Of a stretch of DNA of 10,235 bases, positions 1 to 7,750 are shown one piece after another. The stretch covers positions 1-10,235 of the forward strand of contig CAMFKK010000050.1 in assembly GCA_945957225.1 (NCBI GenBank), given 5' to 3'. The stretch is from an uncultured Sphingobacteriia bacterium (GTDB lineage: Bacteria; Bacteroidota; Bacteroidia; Chitinophagales; Chitinophagaceae). Numbering within the stretch: the stretch's first letter is position 1; each line of letters opens with the position of its first letter. Both the position numbers and the translations under genes were made by a program. Below the pieces are notes generated by a model that was given only the letters and a program-made list of their open reading frames with translations, ran no database searches and was not told the origin of the DNA.

Positions 1-417
1 GATCACACCAGTGAGGTCAACGGATCCCACATTGTAAAAAACCTGAGCTGTAATTTTTGGTGCCACACCCAATACCCTGTTATCTTTTTTGAGTGCATCA
101 ATAATGGGCGCACTATTGTGAATCTGTAAAAGCTCATCCTTGGGTTTGGTTGATCTTACAAAGTTATGATGGTTCTTATATGCTGGATATAAATCAACAG
201 GTTGTTGCTCGCTGGCCTTGATTTCATTATACAAACGAATATGCGGAGTGCGATTGACAATTAATCCATCTAACAAATCATTCAAGCCAGACATAAAACT
301 TAGCAGGGTAATAAACATGGTAATCCCAAACGTAACGCCAATAGCAGCCACTAGGGTCTGTTTCCATCGCGCAAGCAAGAGTGACCATGAAACGTCTGCA
401 ATCAGTTTTACATTCAT
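1..417 (-). CDS. ABC transporter permease, FtsX/MacB (LolC/E-like) type, N-terminal part (5' end of gene only)
   Basis: Reading the minus strand from the ATG at 417-415 gives 139 uninterrupted codons up to the window edge, so the C-terminal part is missing. The protein begins MNVKLIADVSWSLLLARWKQ, then has one strongly hydrophobic segment (about residues 20-45, including AAIGVTFGITMFITLL), then a hydrophilic stretch rich in polar residues. That matches the start of FtsX/MacB-type permeases: a short cytoplasmic amphipathic N-terminus, TM1, then a large periplasmic domain. Known members pair with a cytoplasmic ATPase and move lipids, lipoproteins, peptides or drugs by mechanotransmission rather than through a channel. 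The start is supported by the ATGA overlap with the stop of the upstream adaptor gene, which implies translational coupling in one operon. The ATPase and any second permease would lie left of the window. The substrate cannot be told from this fragment. Confidence 0.85.
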   Translation of the reverse strand, partial: MNVKLIADVSWSLLLARWKQTLVAAIGVTFGITMFITLLSFMSGLNDLLDGLIVNRTPHIRLYNEIKASEQQPVDLYPAYKNHHNFVRSTKPKDELLQIHNSAPIIDALKKDNRVLGVAPKITAQVFYNVGSVDLTGVI

Positions 418-1520
418 TGAACTGGTTTTAGCAATTCATCTTTAGCACTAAGACCAGCAATCACTTCTATGCTATTATAATCTTTGAGCCCGGTTTTAAT
501 GATTTGTTTTTCTCCATTGGCTTTGATAACGGTGCTATCGTTTAGCAAATAATTACGAGGAATCAATAGCACATTGTCCTTTGTGCGCAATACAATGCTT
601 GCTTCAAAACTTATATTTGGATAAAGTTGAGGAGGCGCTTGCTTAAATGCTGCTTCTACTAAGAAGCTTTTACTCCGCTCATTCATGATGGGATTAATCT
701 TGGTTACACTGGCTTCAAAAACCTGTCCCTTATAACTTTCAAGGCTTACTAATACGGGTAATCCTTTTTTGATTTGAATAATGTCAAACTCGTCTACCTG
801 CATTTCTAAAATAAAATCTTTGGCATCTCCAATGATGGCTAATGGACTTTGAGTTCCTGCAATTTCTCCTTTTACTTTATTCAAACTATATACCACACCA
901 CTAATCTCACTCCTAATTGTAAAGTCATTTTCTAACTTACTATTGATCTGCAATAATTTTTTGGATTGTGCAGAACTAAAGTCTAATTGTTTTTTTAAAT
1001 CCTCATATTTTAAAATAGCAGAACTATACTGGTCTTTTGAATTTTTATAAGCTAATTCTCGTTGGTCCAATTCATTTTTTGTTCCAATTTGTTCCTTCCA
1101 TAAAGCCGCTTGTCTGCTCAACAACAAAGAGTCATTGCGCATTTTATACCTTGCTTGATCAATCATTAATTTGGCATCATTGAGTTTACCCTGGTTGTTA
1201 TTAAAGTCAGAGAACCTAGCGCTTAATTCCGCGTTCTCTTTGTTCAATTGTTGGGTTTCATTTGATATGGCAAAAAGTGGGTCACCTTTTTTAACGGTAT
1301 CTCCTTCCGAGACATACACCGTTTCTATAATTCCGTTCACAGTGGAGAATGCCTGGTATTGATTCTTGCTTTTGATCAGACCCGAAGCATAGATAGATTC
1401 GGTGATGGAAGCCGTTGTTGGGCTAATTTTCTCTTGTTTTTTCTTACAAGCAAAAAGAAAAGCAACAAAAAAAATGATCAAATATTTTAACTGATGCATG
1501 TTTAAAAGGCCTATTTTCAT
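414..1520 (-). CDS. Periplasmic adaptor (membrane-fusion) lipoprotein of an ABC-type exporter, HlyD/MacA-like
   Basis: A 368-aa protein with a lipoprotein signal: a hydrophobic stretch ending in the lipobox LFAC (Cys25 from the first ATG), followed by KKK. An internal ATG (Met8, at 1499) would give a more ordinary 17-residue signal, so the start is uncertain between 1520 and 1499. Domain order fits an adaptor. The first lipoyl half is at about 58-88 (VNGIIETVYVSEGDTVKKGD). A long Gln/Lys/Asn-rich coiled-coil hairpin spans about 88-197. The second lipoyl half is at about 198-232 (IRSEISGVVYSLNKVKGEIA), then a beta-barrel at about 235-310 and a membrane-proximal domain to the end. The hairpin of roughly 110 residues is longer than in the RND adaptor across the intergenic region and is closer to MacA in kind. 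By family knowledge it bridges an inner-membrane transporter to an outer-membrane channel or the outer membrane. The ATGA overlap with the permease gene assigns it to an ABC system rather than to the divergent RND pump. Confidence 0.88.
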   Translation of the reverse strand: MKIGLLNMHQLKYLIIFFVAFLFACKKKQEKISPTTASITESIYASGLIKSKNQYQAFSTVNGIIETVYVSEGDTVKKGDPLFAISNETQQLNKENAELSARFSDFNNNQGKLNDAKLMIDQARYKMRNDSLLLSRQAALWKEQIGTKNELDQRELAYKNSKDQYSSAILKYEDLKKQLDFSSAQSKKLLQINSKLENDFTIRSEISGVVYSLNKVKGEIAGTQSPLAIIGDAKDFILEMQVDEFDIIQIKKGLPVLVSLESYKGQVFEASVTKINPIMNERSKSFLVEAAFKQAPPQLYPNISFEASIVLRTKDNVLLIPRNYLLNDSTVIKANGEKQIIKTGLKDYNSIEVIAGLSAKDELLKPVQ

Positions 1521-1548
1521 GTTTCTTACAGAAAAAAATTCTACTTCT

Positions 1549-1556
1549 TAAAGGTA
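1549..1556 (-). promoter_or_regulatory. Candidate -7 box for the minus-strand adaptor/permease operon
   Basis: On the minus strand this reads TACCTTTA, seven of eight bases matching the Bacteroidota -7 consensus TAnnTTTG. It lies about 30 bases before the first ATG (1520), giving a short leader. About 20 bases upstream is only a partial -33 match (TTCA in place of TTTG). The assignment rests on consensus matching alone. Confidence 0.35.
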
Positions 1557-1627
1557 CAACCGAAATTTGAACTACTTGAATTTCAGTTGATTTTGCCAGT
1601 TTGCCACCATAAGATAGCTGTATTTTG

Positions 1628-1642
1628 ACCCTTCAAAAGGGT
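1628..1642. promoter_or_regulatory. 15-bp inverted repeat in the middle of the divergent intergenic region
   Basis: ACCCTT-CAA-AAGGGT is a perfect 6-bp dyad with a 3-base centre, lying near the midpoint of the 213-bp region between the two divergent efflux operons. There is no T-tract on either side, so a terminator is unlikely. An operator for a regulator acting on one or both operons is possible. A 6-bp dyad in AT-rich DNA can also arise by chance. Confidence 0.3.
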
Positions 1643-1687
1643 GGTTGTTTGCTATTTGTTAAAGTATTAAAAAAAGGTTAAAAATCA

Positions 1688-1719
1688 TTAGATTAAAAAA
1701 ACCTTAAACAATATTTTTG
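1688..1719 (+). promoter_or_regulatory. Candidate promoter of the RND efflux operon
   Basis: TATTTTTG at 1712-1719 fully matches the Bacteroidota -7 consensus TAnnTTTG. TTAG at 1688-1691, 20 bases upstream, matches three of four bases of the -33 element TTTG. A start around 1724-1727 would leave a leader of only about 8-10 bases before the ATG at 1734, which is short but not impossible in a phylum that often does without Shine-Dalgarno pairing. A 6-bp dyad (AAGGTT 1674-1679 and AACCTT 1700-1705) flanks the -33 region. In this T-rich sequence a chance match is possible. Confidence 0.42.
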
Positions 1720-1733
1720 ACCAATTGTAAATT

Positions 1734-2891
1734 ATGAGCATGAGTAAAAATCTAATTAGAAACAAGCCCCAATGCTTCCTCGTCATGGCATTTGCCATTA
1801 GCTTATATGCCTGTACCTCTAAAAAGAACGGTGGGGAAGACCCAAAACCTATTGCATTGCCAATAGTAGCAGTTGTGGAAAAAGATACCATCCTTCAAAC
1901 CGATTATGTTTCTGATATTCAAGCAGTTAAGAATGTTGAGATTAGAGCAAGGGTTCAAGGATTTCTTGAAAAAATCTTTGTAGATGAGGGTAAAGAAGTA
2001 AAAAAGGGTCAACCCCTGTTCCAAATCAATGACTTAGAGTTTAGAACAGATCTTGCCAGAGCCAAAGCAAATGTATCCAGTGCCCAAGCAGAAGCCAAAG
2101 CCGCTGAACTGGAAGTAGATAGAACTAGAATTTTGGTAGAAAAGAATGTGATTTCAAAAACAGAGTATGAACTTGCTTCTTCCAAACTAAAAGCGGCCAA
2201 AGCAAAAATTGATGAAGCGCTCTCTTTTCAACAAACAGCTGAAACAAAACTTTCCTACACATTTGTTCGTGCCCCTTTTGATGGCATCTTAAATAGGATT
2301 CCTTTAAAAATTGGGAGTCTGATAGATCCTGGAGCATTGCTCACTACCATTTCAGATATCCATCAAGTCTATGCCTATTTTAATATTTCGGAGAATGAAT
2401 ACCTACAGTATAGAAAAGCATTGAGCAAGGGTCAGGAAGAAAACAAAGCCATACATCTTATATTGGCCGATGGTAGTTCTTATGCGCACCCCGGGAAGAT
2501 TGAAACCATTGATGGAGAATTCAATGATAATACGGGAGCCATTTCTTTTAGGGCTAGTTTTCCCAATCCAAGTAAATTATTAAAACACGGGGCTTCGGGT
2601 AAAGTGCGGTTAAATAGTAAAGTGGAAAATGCCATTATCATTCCGCAGAAATCAAGTTTTGAAATTCAGGACAAAAATTTTGTATTTGTAGTGGATGAAA
2701 CCAATAGGGTTAAAACAAGGGTATTCACTACTGGTAAGCGAGTAGCACAATTTTATATAGTGGAAAGCGGATTAAAACCCGGAGAAAAAATTGTTTACGA
2801 AGGTTTGCAATCAATCAAGGAAGGTTCTTTAATTATCCCTAGAAACCTGAGTATGGATAGTATCATGAAGGCAAGTGCCAGCATGAATTAA
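1734..2891 (+). CDS. RND efflux periplasmic adaptor lipoprotein (AcrA/MexA family)
   Basis: A 385-aa adaptor of the usual AcrA size. The N-terminus is a lipoprotein signal ending in the lipobox LYAC (Cys27), so it should be anchored to the inner membrane by lipid like AcrA. Domains in order: first lipoyl half at about 66-100 (VQGFLEKIFVDEGKEVKKGQ), a short Ala/Lys/Glu-rich coiled-coil hairpin at about 105-172, second lipoyl half at about 173-208 (YTFVRAPFDGILNRIPLKIG), beta-barrel at about 209-300, and the membrane-proximal domain from about 300 (IIIPQKSSFE). FVRAPFDG is the signature of this family. Family role: it forms a hexameric sleeve joining the RND pump to the outer-membrane factor. 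It is first in a three-gene operon, 31 bp ahead of the pump. A second in-frame ATG (Met3) follows closely; the first is used here. There is no clear Shine-Dalgarno sequence (upstream GACCAATTGTAAATT). Confidence 0.93.
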   Translation: MSMSKNLIRNKPQCFLVMAFAISLYACTSKKNGGEDPKPIALPIVAVVEKDTILQTDYVSDIQAVKNVEIRARVQGFLEKIFVDEGKEVKKGQPLFQINDLEFRTDLARAKANVSSAQAEAKAAELEVDRTRILVEKNVISKTEYELASSKLKAAKAKIDEALSFQQTAETKLSYTFVRAPFDGILNRIPLKIGSLIDPGALLTTISDIHQVYAYFNISENEYLQYRKALSKGQEENKAIHLILADGSSYAHPGKIETIDGEFNDNTGAISFRASFPNPSKLLKHGASGKVRLNSKVENAIIIPQKSSFEIQDKNFVFVVDETNRVKTRVFTTGKRVAQFYIVESGLKPGEKIVYEGLQSIKEGSLIIPRNLSMDSIMKASASMN

Positions 2892-2922
2892 TTCACCCAT
2901 TTTTTGATGTCAAATCATAATC

Positions 2923-5900
2923 ATGTTAGCCAATTTTATCAAAAGACCGGTTCTCTCCTTGGTCATATCCATCATTATTACACTGTTGGGTGTCTTTGCT
3001 TTATTTACGCTACCCATAACACAGTTTCCGGATATAGTTCCTCCCTCTGTTACCGTAACCGCTAAATACACTGGTGCAAACGCAGAAGTTTGTGCAAAAG
3101 CCGTAGCCACCCCTCTGGAGCGAGCCATCAATGGTGTACCGGGTATGACTTATATGTCTAGTGTGTCTTCTAACAATGGAATTACACTCATTACCATTTC
3201 ATTCAAAGTGGGAATGGACCCAGACTTGGCGGCTGTAAACGTTCAGAACCGTGTTACAACGGTTTTGGATGAATTACCTGAAGAAGTTATCAAAGCGGGT
3301 GTAACAACGGAGAAAGATGTAAACAGTATGCTTCTTTATTTGAACGTAATGAGTAAGGACTCTGCTGCTGATGAACAATTCATTTACAATTTTGCTGACA
3401 TTAATATTTTACAAGAACTCAAGAGAATTGATGGGGTTGGATTTGCAGAAATCATGGGACAAAAAGAGTATTCTATGCGTGTTTGGTTAAAGCCCGATAG
3501 AATGCTTACCTATAATGTTTCAGCACAAGAAGTTGTAAATGCATTACGCAACCAAAACGTAGAAGCAGCCCCAGGTAAAACGGGAGAGAGTTCTGGAAAG
3601 TCTGAACAATCACTCCAATATATTTTACGCTATACTGGAAAATTCTTTGACCCGGCTCAATATAAAAATATTGTAATTAGGGCAGAAAAAAATGGATCGA
3701 TACTTTATTTAAAAGACTTAGCTGATGTGGAATTAGGGGCCATGACCTATAGCATGGTTTCAAAAACAGATGGAAAACCTTCGGCTTCTATCATGCTAAA
3801 ACAAAGACCTGGTTCTAATGCCAGAGAAGTGATTCAGAAAGTAAAAGCAAGAATGGCTGAATTAAAGGAGACCAGTTTTCCTCCCGGCATGACTTATAAT
3901 TTTGCCTATGACGTTTCTAGATTTTTAGATGCTTCTATTCATGAAGTTGTAAAGACTTTATTAGAAGCTTTCTTATTGGTCTTTGTAATTGTCTTTATTT
4001 TCTTACAAGATTTTAGATCAACCTTAATCCCTGCTTTGGCGGTGCCTGTTGCCTTGGTTGGCACATTGGCATTTATGCAAGTGATGGGATTCTCCATTAA
4101 CTTGCTCACTTTGTTTGCATTGGTATTGGCCATTGGAATTGTGGTAGACAATGCCATTGTAGTGGTAGAAGCCGTGCACGTAAAAATGGAAGAACAGCAT
4201 TTGTCTGCTATGGATGCAACCCTTGCAGCCATCAATGAAATTAGTTCTGCCATTATAGCCATTACCTTGGTGATGTCTGCCGTATTTATTCCCGTAGCGT
4301 TTTTAACAGGACCTGCCGGTGTTTTCTATAGACAGTTTTCATTAACGCTAGCGGTATCTATTGTAATCTCTGGTGTCAATGCACTAACCCTTACACCAGC
4401 GTTATGTGCATTGATGATCAAACAAAACCATCATCCCAATCATACAACCATCTTGGGTAGGTTTTTTAGTTGGTTTAACAAAGGGTATAAGGCAACGGAA
4501 AATAAATACCATAGCTTTCTTGGAAAAGTTGCTTCAAGAAAATTTGTTACCCTTGGCCTATTGGCATTTTTCTTTATTGGCACGGTTGGGTTAAATAAAA
4601 TTTTGCCTTCTGGTTTTATTCCTACAGAAGACCAGGGTATTATTTATGTAAATGTGACTACACCTGCAGGAGCCACTGTAGAAAGAACGGAGCAGGTATT
4701 AATGCAAATTGAAAAAGCACTTAAGTCAGATGAATCGGTAGAGAACATTACTACTCTTTCTGGTTATAGTTTAATCACAGAAGCTGCAGGTGCTTCTTTT
4801 GGGATGATTATGATTAATTTAAAACCTTGGGATCAAAGAAAAGAATCGGTGAAAGAATTGATTCCCATTTTTAAAGAAAAGACCAAACAGATTAATGACG
4901 CTACCATTGAATTTATGCCTCCACCAACGGTTCCTGGTTTTGGAAATACCAGTGGATTTGAATTGCGCGTGATTGATAAAACAGGTTCAGATAATTTGCA
5001 AAAAACGGCACAGGTAACCAATACCTTAATCAAGGATTTAAAGGCAGGTGGTGTAATTGGAACAGCCAGCACCGGTTTTGATCCCAGTTTTCCGCAGTAC
5101 ATGATTCATATTGATTATGATATGGCAGCTAAGAAAGGGGTTACCGTAGACAATGCTATGAATGATTTGCAAACTCTTTTGGGTAGTTTTTACGCCACCA
5201 ACTTTATTCGCTTTGGACAGATGTATAAAGTAATGGTACAGGCCTATCCAGACTATCGCGCCAAGCCAGATGATATTTTAAAACTCTATGTTAAAAATGA
5301 TCGCGGCGAGATGGTGTCTTATTCTACTTTCATAAGCTTAGAAAGGGTATATGGGCCAGAACAGCTAACGCGATATAATATGTATACTTCGGCTATGGTC
5401 AATGGTGATGCTGCTCCTGGTTTTAGTAGTGGTGAAGCCATTGCTTCTGCAGAGAGGATAGCCAAAGCAAGTTTGCCAAGGGGATTTGGTTATGAATGGT
5501 CTGGTATTACCCGTGACCAAATTGCTTCTGGTAATCAGGCTGCCATTATTTTCTTGGTATGTCTTTTATTTGTTTACCTGATTTTATCCGCGCAATATGA
5601 AAGTTTTATCATTCCATTCTCGGTAATCCTTTCTTTACCTACGGGAATATTTGGCGCATTTCTTTCCTTAAAATTATTGGGATTAGAAAACAATATCTAT
5701 GCACAAGTTGCATTGGTGATGTTGATTGGATTATTAGGCAAGAATGCCATTTTGATTGTTGAATTTGCCATGCACAAAAGACAACAAGGCTTGACTATTT
5801 TAGAAGCCGCTATGGAAGGTGCGGTTTCTAGGTTACGTCCCATTCTAATGACATCCTTTGCCTTTATTGCTGGATTGATTCCGCTTTGTATAGCATCTGG

Positions 5901-6114
5901 TGCTGGCGCCATGGGCAATAGGTCTATTGGTACCGCTTCTGCAGGCGGTATGTTATTTGGAACTGTATTTGGCGTAATCATCATTCCCGGACTCTATGTC
6001 ATTTTTGCTAGTCTAGCAGAATTCTTACAGAAAAATAAAAAGCAACAAGTAGTGCAGTTTATTGAGGAACCCGAAAATTTCTTATCTAATACCAATACCC
6101 ATGATCATGACTAA
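2923..6114 (+). CDS. RND multidrug efflux pump, HAE1/AcrB family inner-membrane permease
   Basis: A 1063-aa protein, close to AcrB (1049 aa), full length. By family it is a trimeric proton/substrate antiporter taking drugs, detergents or other amphiphiles from the periplasm and outer leaflet into the outer-membrane factor. Visible features: TM1 at about 9-30; then PPSVTVTAKYTGANAE, typical of the porter-domain start; TM2-TM6 between about 345 and 495; the loop GFIPTEDQG around 565-572; a second periplasmic porter half; TM8-TM12 between about 875 and 1025. The TM4 relay reads VVDNAIVVVE with Asp409 and Asn410 where AcrB has Asp407-Asp408. TM10 has GKNAILIVEF with Lys940, matching AcrB Lys940, and RLRPILMTS before TM11 is intact. 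The C-terminus ends THDHD. Its last codons overlap the outer-membrane factor start. The substrate cannot be read from the sequence; the absence of metal-pump (CusA-type) motifs favours organic substrates. Confidence 0.95.
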   Translation: MLANFIKRPVLSLVISIIITLLGVFALFTLPITQFPDIVPPSVTVTAKYTGANAEVCAKAVATPLERAINGVPGMTYMSSVSSNNGITLITISFKVGMDPDLAAVNVQNRVTTVLDELPEEVIKAGVTTEKDVNSMLLYLNVMSKDSAADEQFIYNFADINILQELKRIDGVGFAEIMGQKEYSMRVWLKPDRMLTYNVSAQEVVNALRNQNVEAAPGKTGESSGKSEQSLQYILRYTGKFFDPAQYKNIVIRAEKNGSILYLKDLADVELGAMTYSMVSKTDGKPSASIMLKQRPGSNAREVIQKVKARMAELKETSFPPGMTYNFAYDVSRFLDASIHEVVKTLLEAFLLVFVIVFIFLQDFRSTLIPALAVPVALVGTLAFMQVMGFSINLLTLFALVLAIGIVVDNAIVVVEAVHVKMEEQHLSAMDATLAAINEISSAIIAITLVMSAVFIPVAFLTGPAGVFYRQFSLTLAVSIVISGVNALTLTPALCALMIKQNHHPNHTTILGRFFSWFNKGYKATENKYHSFLGKVASRKFVTLGLLAFFFIGTVGLNKILPSGFIPTEDQGIIYVNVTTPAGATVERTEQVLMQIEKALKSDESVENITTLSGYSLITEAAGASFGMIMINLKPWDQRKESVKELIPIFKEKTKQINDATIEFMPPPTVPGFGNTSGFELRVIDKTGSDNLQKTAQVTNTLIKDLKAGGVIGTASTGFDPSFPQYMIHIDYDMAAKKGVTVDNAMNDLQTLLGSFYATNFIRFGQMYKVMVQAYPDYRAKPDDILKLYVKNDRGEMVSYSTFISLERVYGPEQLTRYNMYTSAMVNGDAAPGFSSGEAIASAERIAKASLPRGFGYEWSGITRDQIASGNQAAIIFLVCLLFVYLILSAQYESFIIPFSVILSLPTGIFGAFLSLKLLGLENNIYAQVALVMLIGLLGKNAILIVEFAMHKRQQGLTILEAAMEGAVSRLRPILMTSFAFIAGLIPLCIASGAGAMGNRSIGTASAGGMLFGTVFGVIIIPGLYVIFASLAEFLQKNKKQQVVQFIEEPENFLSNTNTHDHD

Positions 6115-7549
6115 GAAATATCCAATATGCATTTTGAAGACTGTTCTAGGGGTTATGTTATTTGTGGCATGTGGTATGCCAAAGAAGACCAGTACTTTAT
6201 CCTTACCTGAATTACCAAAGCAGTATTTGAGTAAAAGCGATAGCAATAATCTTGGTCAAACAGCAAGGGCTTTGTTTTTTCCGGATAAAAATTTACAAGC
6301 GCTCATAGATACTGCTATTAGAAATAATCCAGACCTACAAATTGCTTTGCAGAAAATGGCCATGGCAAGGGCCAACCGTTTATTGGCCAATGGTAGCACC
6401 AAGCCAACTGTTGATGCCATACTCTCTGCTGGCTTTGACAAATTTGGTGATTATACCATGAATGGGGTGGGAAATTATGACATGAATTTGTCTCCAAATA
6501 TCAATAAAGACCAACAAGTTCCTATTAGAATGCCTGACTTATATCTTGGTTTAAAAACAAGTTGGGAAGCGGATATCTGGGGAAAATTATCTGAAAAGAA
6601 AAAAGCGGCATACCTGCGATATCTGGCTTCTGAAAAAGGAAGACAATGGGTCGTAACACAATTGGTTGCTGAAGTGGCTGGATTGTATTATGAATTGCTG
6701 TCTCTTGACAAAGAACAGGAAATCATTGTTAAAAATATTCAGCTTCAAGAGAATGAATTGGAAATTGTAAAAGCACAGAAAGAAGCCGGAAGGGCTACAG
6801 AATTGGCGGTGCAACAATTCAATGCGCAATTGCTTAGTACCAAGAGTAAAAGCTTTGTGGTGAAACAACAAATTGTAGAAACTGAGAGTGCCTTAAAAGT
6901 GCTTTCTGGAAAATTTGAATTGGATTTAAAAAGAGGGAGTAGTATTGGAGATTTGAATTTGCCAACCACCATCGCCGCAGGCATACCTTCTAGTTTATTA
7001 TTACAACGCCCTGATATTCAGGAAATGGAATTATTGCTCAAAGCAAATGGAGCAGATCTAGAAGCTACGCGTAAAGCATTTCTACCTTCTGTAAACATTA
7101 ATGCCTATATGGCTTTAAATAGTTTTAACCCCAGTTATTGGATCAATCCTGCATCATTGGCATATGGTTTATTGGGAGGGATGGTTGCGCCACTTTTGAG
7201 TAGAAATCAATTAAAAGCCAATTATGATATGGCTACGGCAAATGAACTTGAAGCGTTTCAACAGTATCGTAAAACCCTGATCAACGCCTACCAAGAAGTG
7301 TTAAACCCACTCAATGGAATAGCTCATTACAAAGAAGTCTATACGCTCAAACAAGCTGAGACAGTAAGTTTGCAAAAAGCTGCGTCTACTGCCAGAGAAT
7401 TATACATTACAGGTTATGCTTCCTACCTAGAAGTAGTATCAGCACAAAGAGGTGTTCTTGACGCAGAACTAGAATCTGTGATCAATAAGAAAACAAGTTT
7501 TATTCACCTGATTCATTTGTATAGAGCATTGGGTGGTGGATGGCAATAA
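6107..7549 (+). CDS. Outer-membrane efflux lipoprotein, NodT/OprM (TolC superfamily)
   Basis: A 480-aa protein from the ATG at 6107. The frame is also open upstream, with ATG at 6101 and TTG at 6062, but 6107 or 6101 gives a normal lipoprotein signal (MTKKYP, a hydrophobic run, then FVAC with Cys22) and an overlap of only 8-14 bp with the pump gene. Two OEP repeats are visible. The first includes SWEADIWGKLSEKKKAA and long helices rich in Gln, Glu and Lys (about 155-275). The second opens with the NodT hallmark IPSSLLLQRPDIQEMELLL and AFLPSV, and ends YRALGGGW. Family role: it trimerises into a barrel and alpha-helical tunnel that completes the export path from the RND pump through the outer membrane. 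One oddity is NPLNGI in a late helix, where related proteins usually keep an Ala/Leu-rich helix without proline. It is the last gene of the RND operon; the first good terminator lies 138 bp downstream. Confidence 0.93.
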   Translation: MTKKYPICILKTVLGVMLFVACGMPKKTSTLSLPELPKQYLSKSDSNNLGQTARALFFPDKNLQALIDTAIRNNPDLQIALQKMAMARANRLLANGSTKPTVDAILSAGFDKFGDYTMNGVGNYDMNLSPNINKDQQVPIRMPDLYLGLKTSWEADIWGKLSEKKKAAYLRYLASEKGRQWVVTQLVAEVAGLYYELLSLDKEQEIIVKNIQLQENELEIVKAQKEAGRATELAVQQFNAQLLSTKSKSFVVKQQIVETESALKVLSGKFELDLKRGSSIGDLNLPTTIAAGIPSSLLLQRPDIQEMELLLKANGADLEATRKAFLPSVNINAYMALNSFNPSYWINPASLAYGLLGGMVAPLLSRNQLKANYDMATANELEAFQQYRKTLINAYQEVLNPLNGIAHYKEVYTLKQAETVSLQKAASTARELYITGYASYLEVVSAQRGVLDAELESVINKKTSFIHLIHLYRALGGGWQ

Positions 7550-7687
7550 TGATTGATTAAGAATAGAAGGTCTTTTGCATAGAACCAAAGAATTCATTTG
7601 ATCTCATGGTCTTCTTTTTCATCTACTATATCATATACTTTGTTCAGTGATTAAAGGGCAAAACGTTTTACTTTTCTACAAAGTGTA

Positions 7688-7715
7688 ACCCGTTAGAAAT
7701 AACGGGTCTTTTTTT
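7688..7715 (+). terminator. Rho-independent terminator after the RND operon, just ahead of araC-like gene
   Basis: ACCCGTTA-GAAA-TAACGGGT forms a perfect 8-bp stem closed by a GAAA tetraloop (7688-7707), followed by C and seven Ts (7709-7715). This is a textbook intrinsic terminator on the plus strand. It lies 138 bases after the efflux operon and ends 35 bases before the regulator's ATG at 7751. The intervening 7550-7687 has no open gene and no convincing promoter; TACTTTTC at 7669-7676 matches seven of eight -7 bases but has no good -33 partner. If the regulator is transcribed from upstream of the hairpin, the element would act as an attenuator. Confidence 0.85.
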
Positions 7716-7750
7716 ATGAACAATCCAATAGTTTTTCTATTTTACAGTAT

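Noticed and set aside
218..445. Plus-strand 75-aa frame opposite the ABC permease and adaptor ends
   Set aside because: It is antisense to a recognisable FtsX/MacB-type permease whose start is fixed by the ATGA overlap, and it shows no family features.
1688..2024. Minus-strand small frames antisense to the RND adaptor and its upstream region
   Set aside because: They are antisense shadows of the adaptor gene with no recognisable motif. One would remove the space needed for the divergent promoters.
6062..6106. TTG-initiated upstream extension of the outer-membrane factor
   Set aside because: It would put 15 extra residues before the lipoprotein signal and a 53-bp overlap with the pump gene. 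ATG starts at 6101 or 6107 give a normal signal peptide.
7560..7620. Possible hairpin formed by AGAACCA and TGGTCTTCT followed by Ts, considered as a first terminator of the efflux operon
   Set aside because: Pairing is interrupted and the loop is long. The perfect hairpin with T-tract at 7688-7715 is far stronger.
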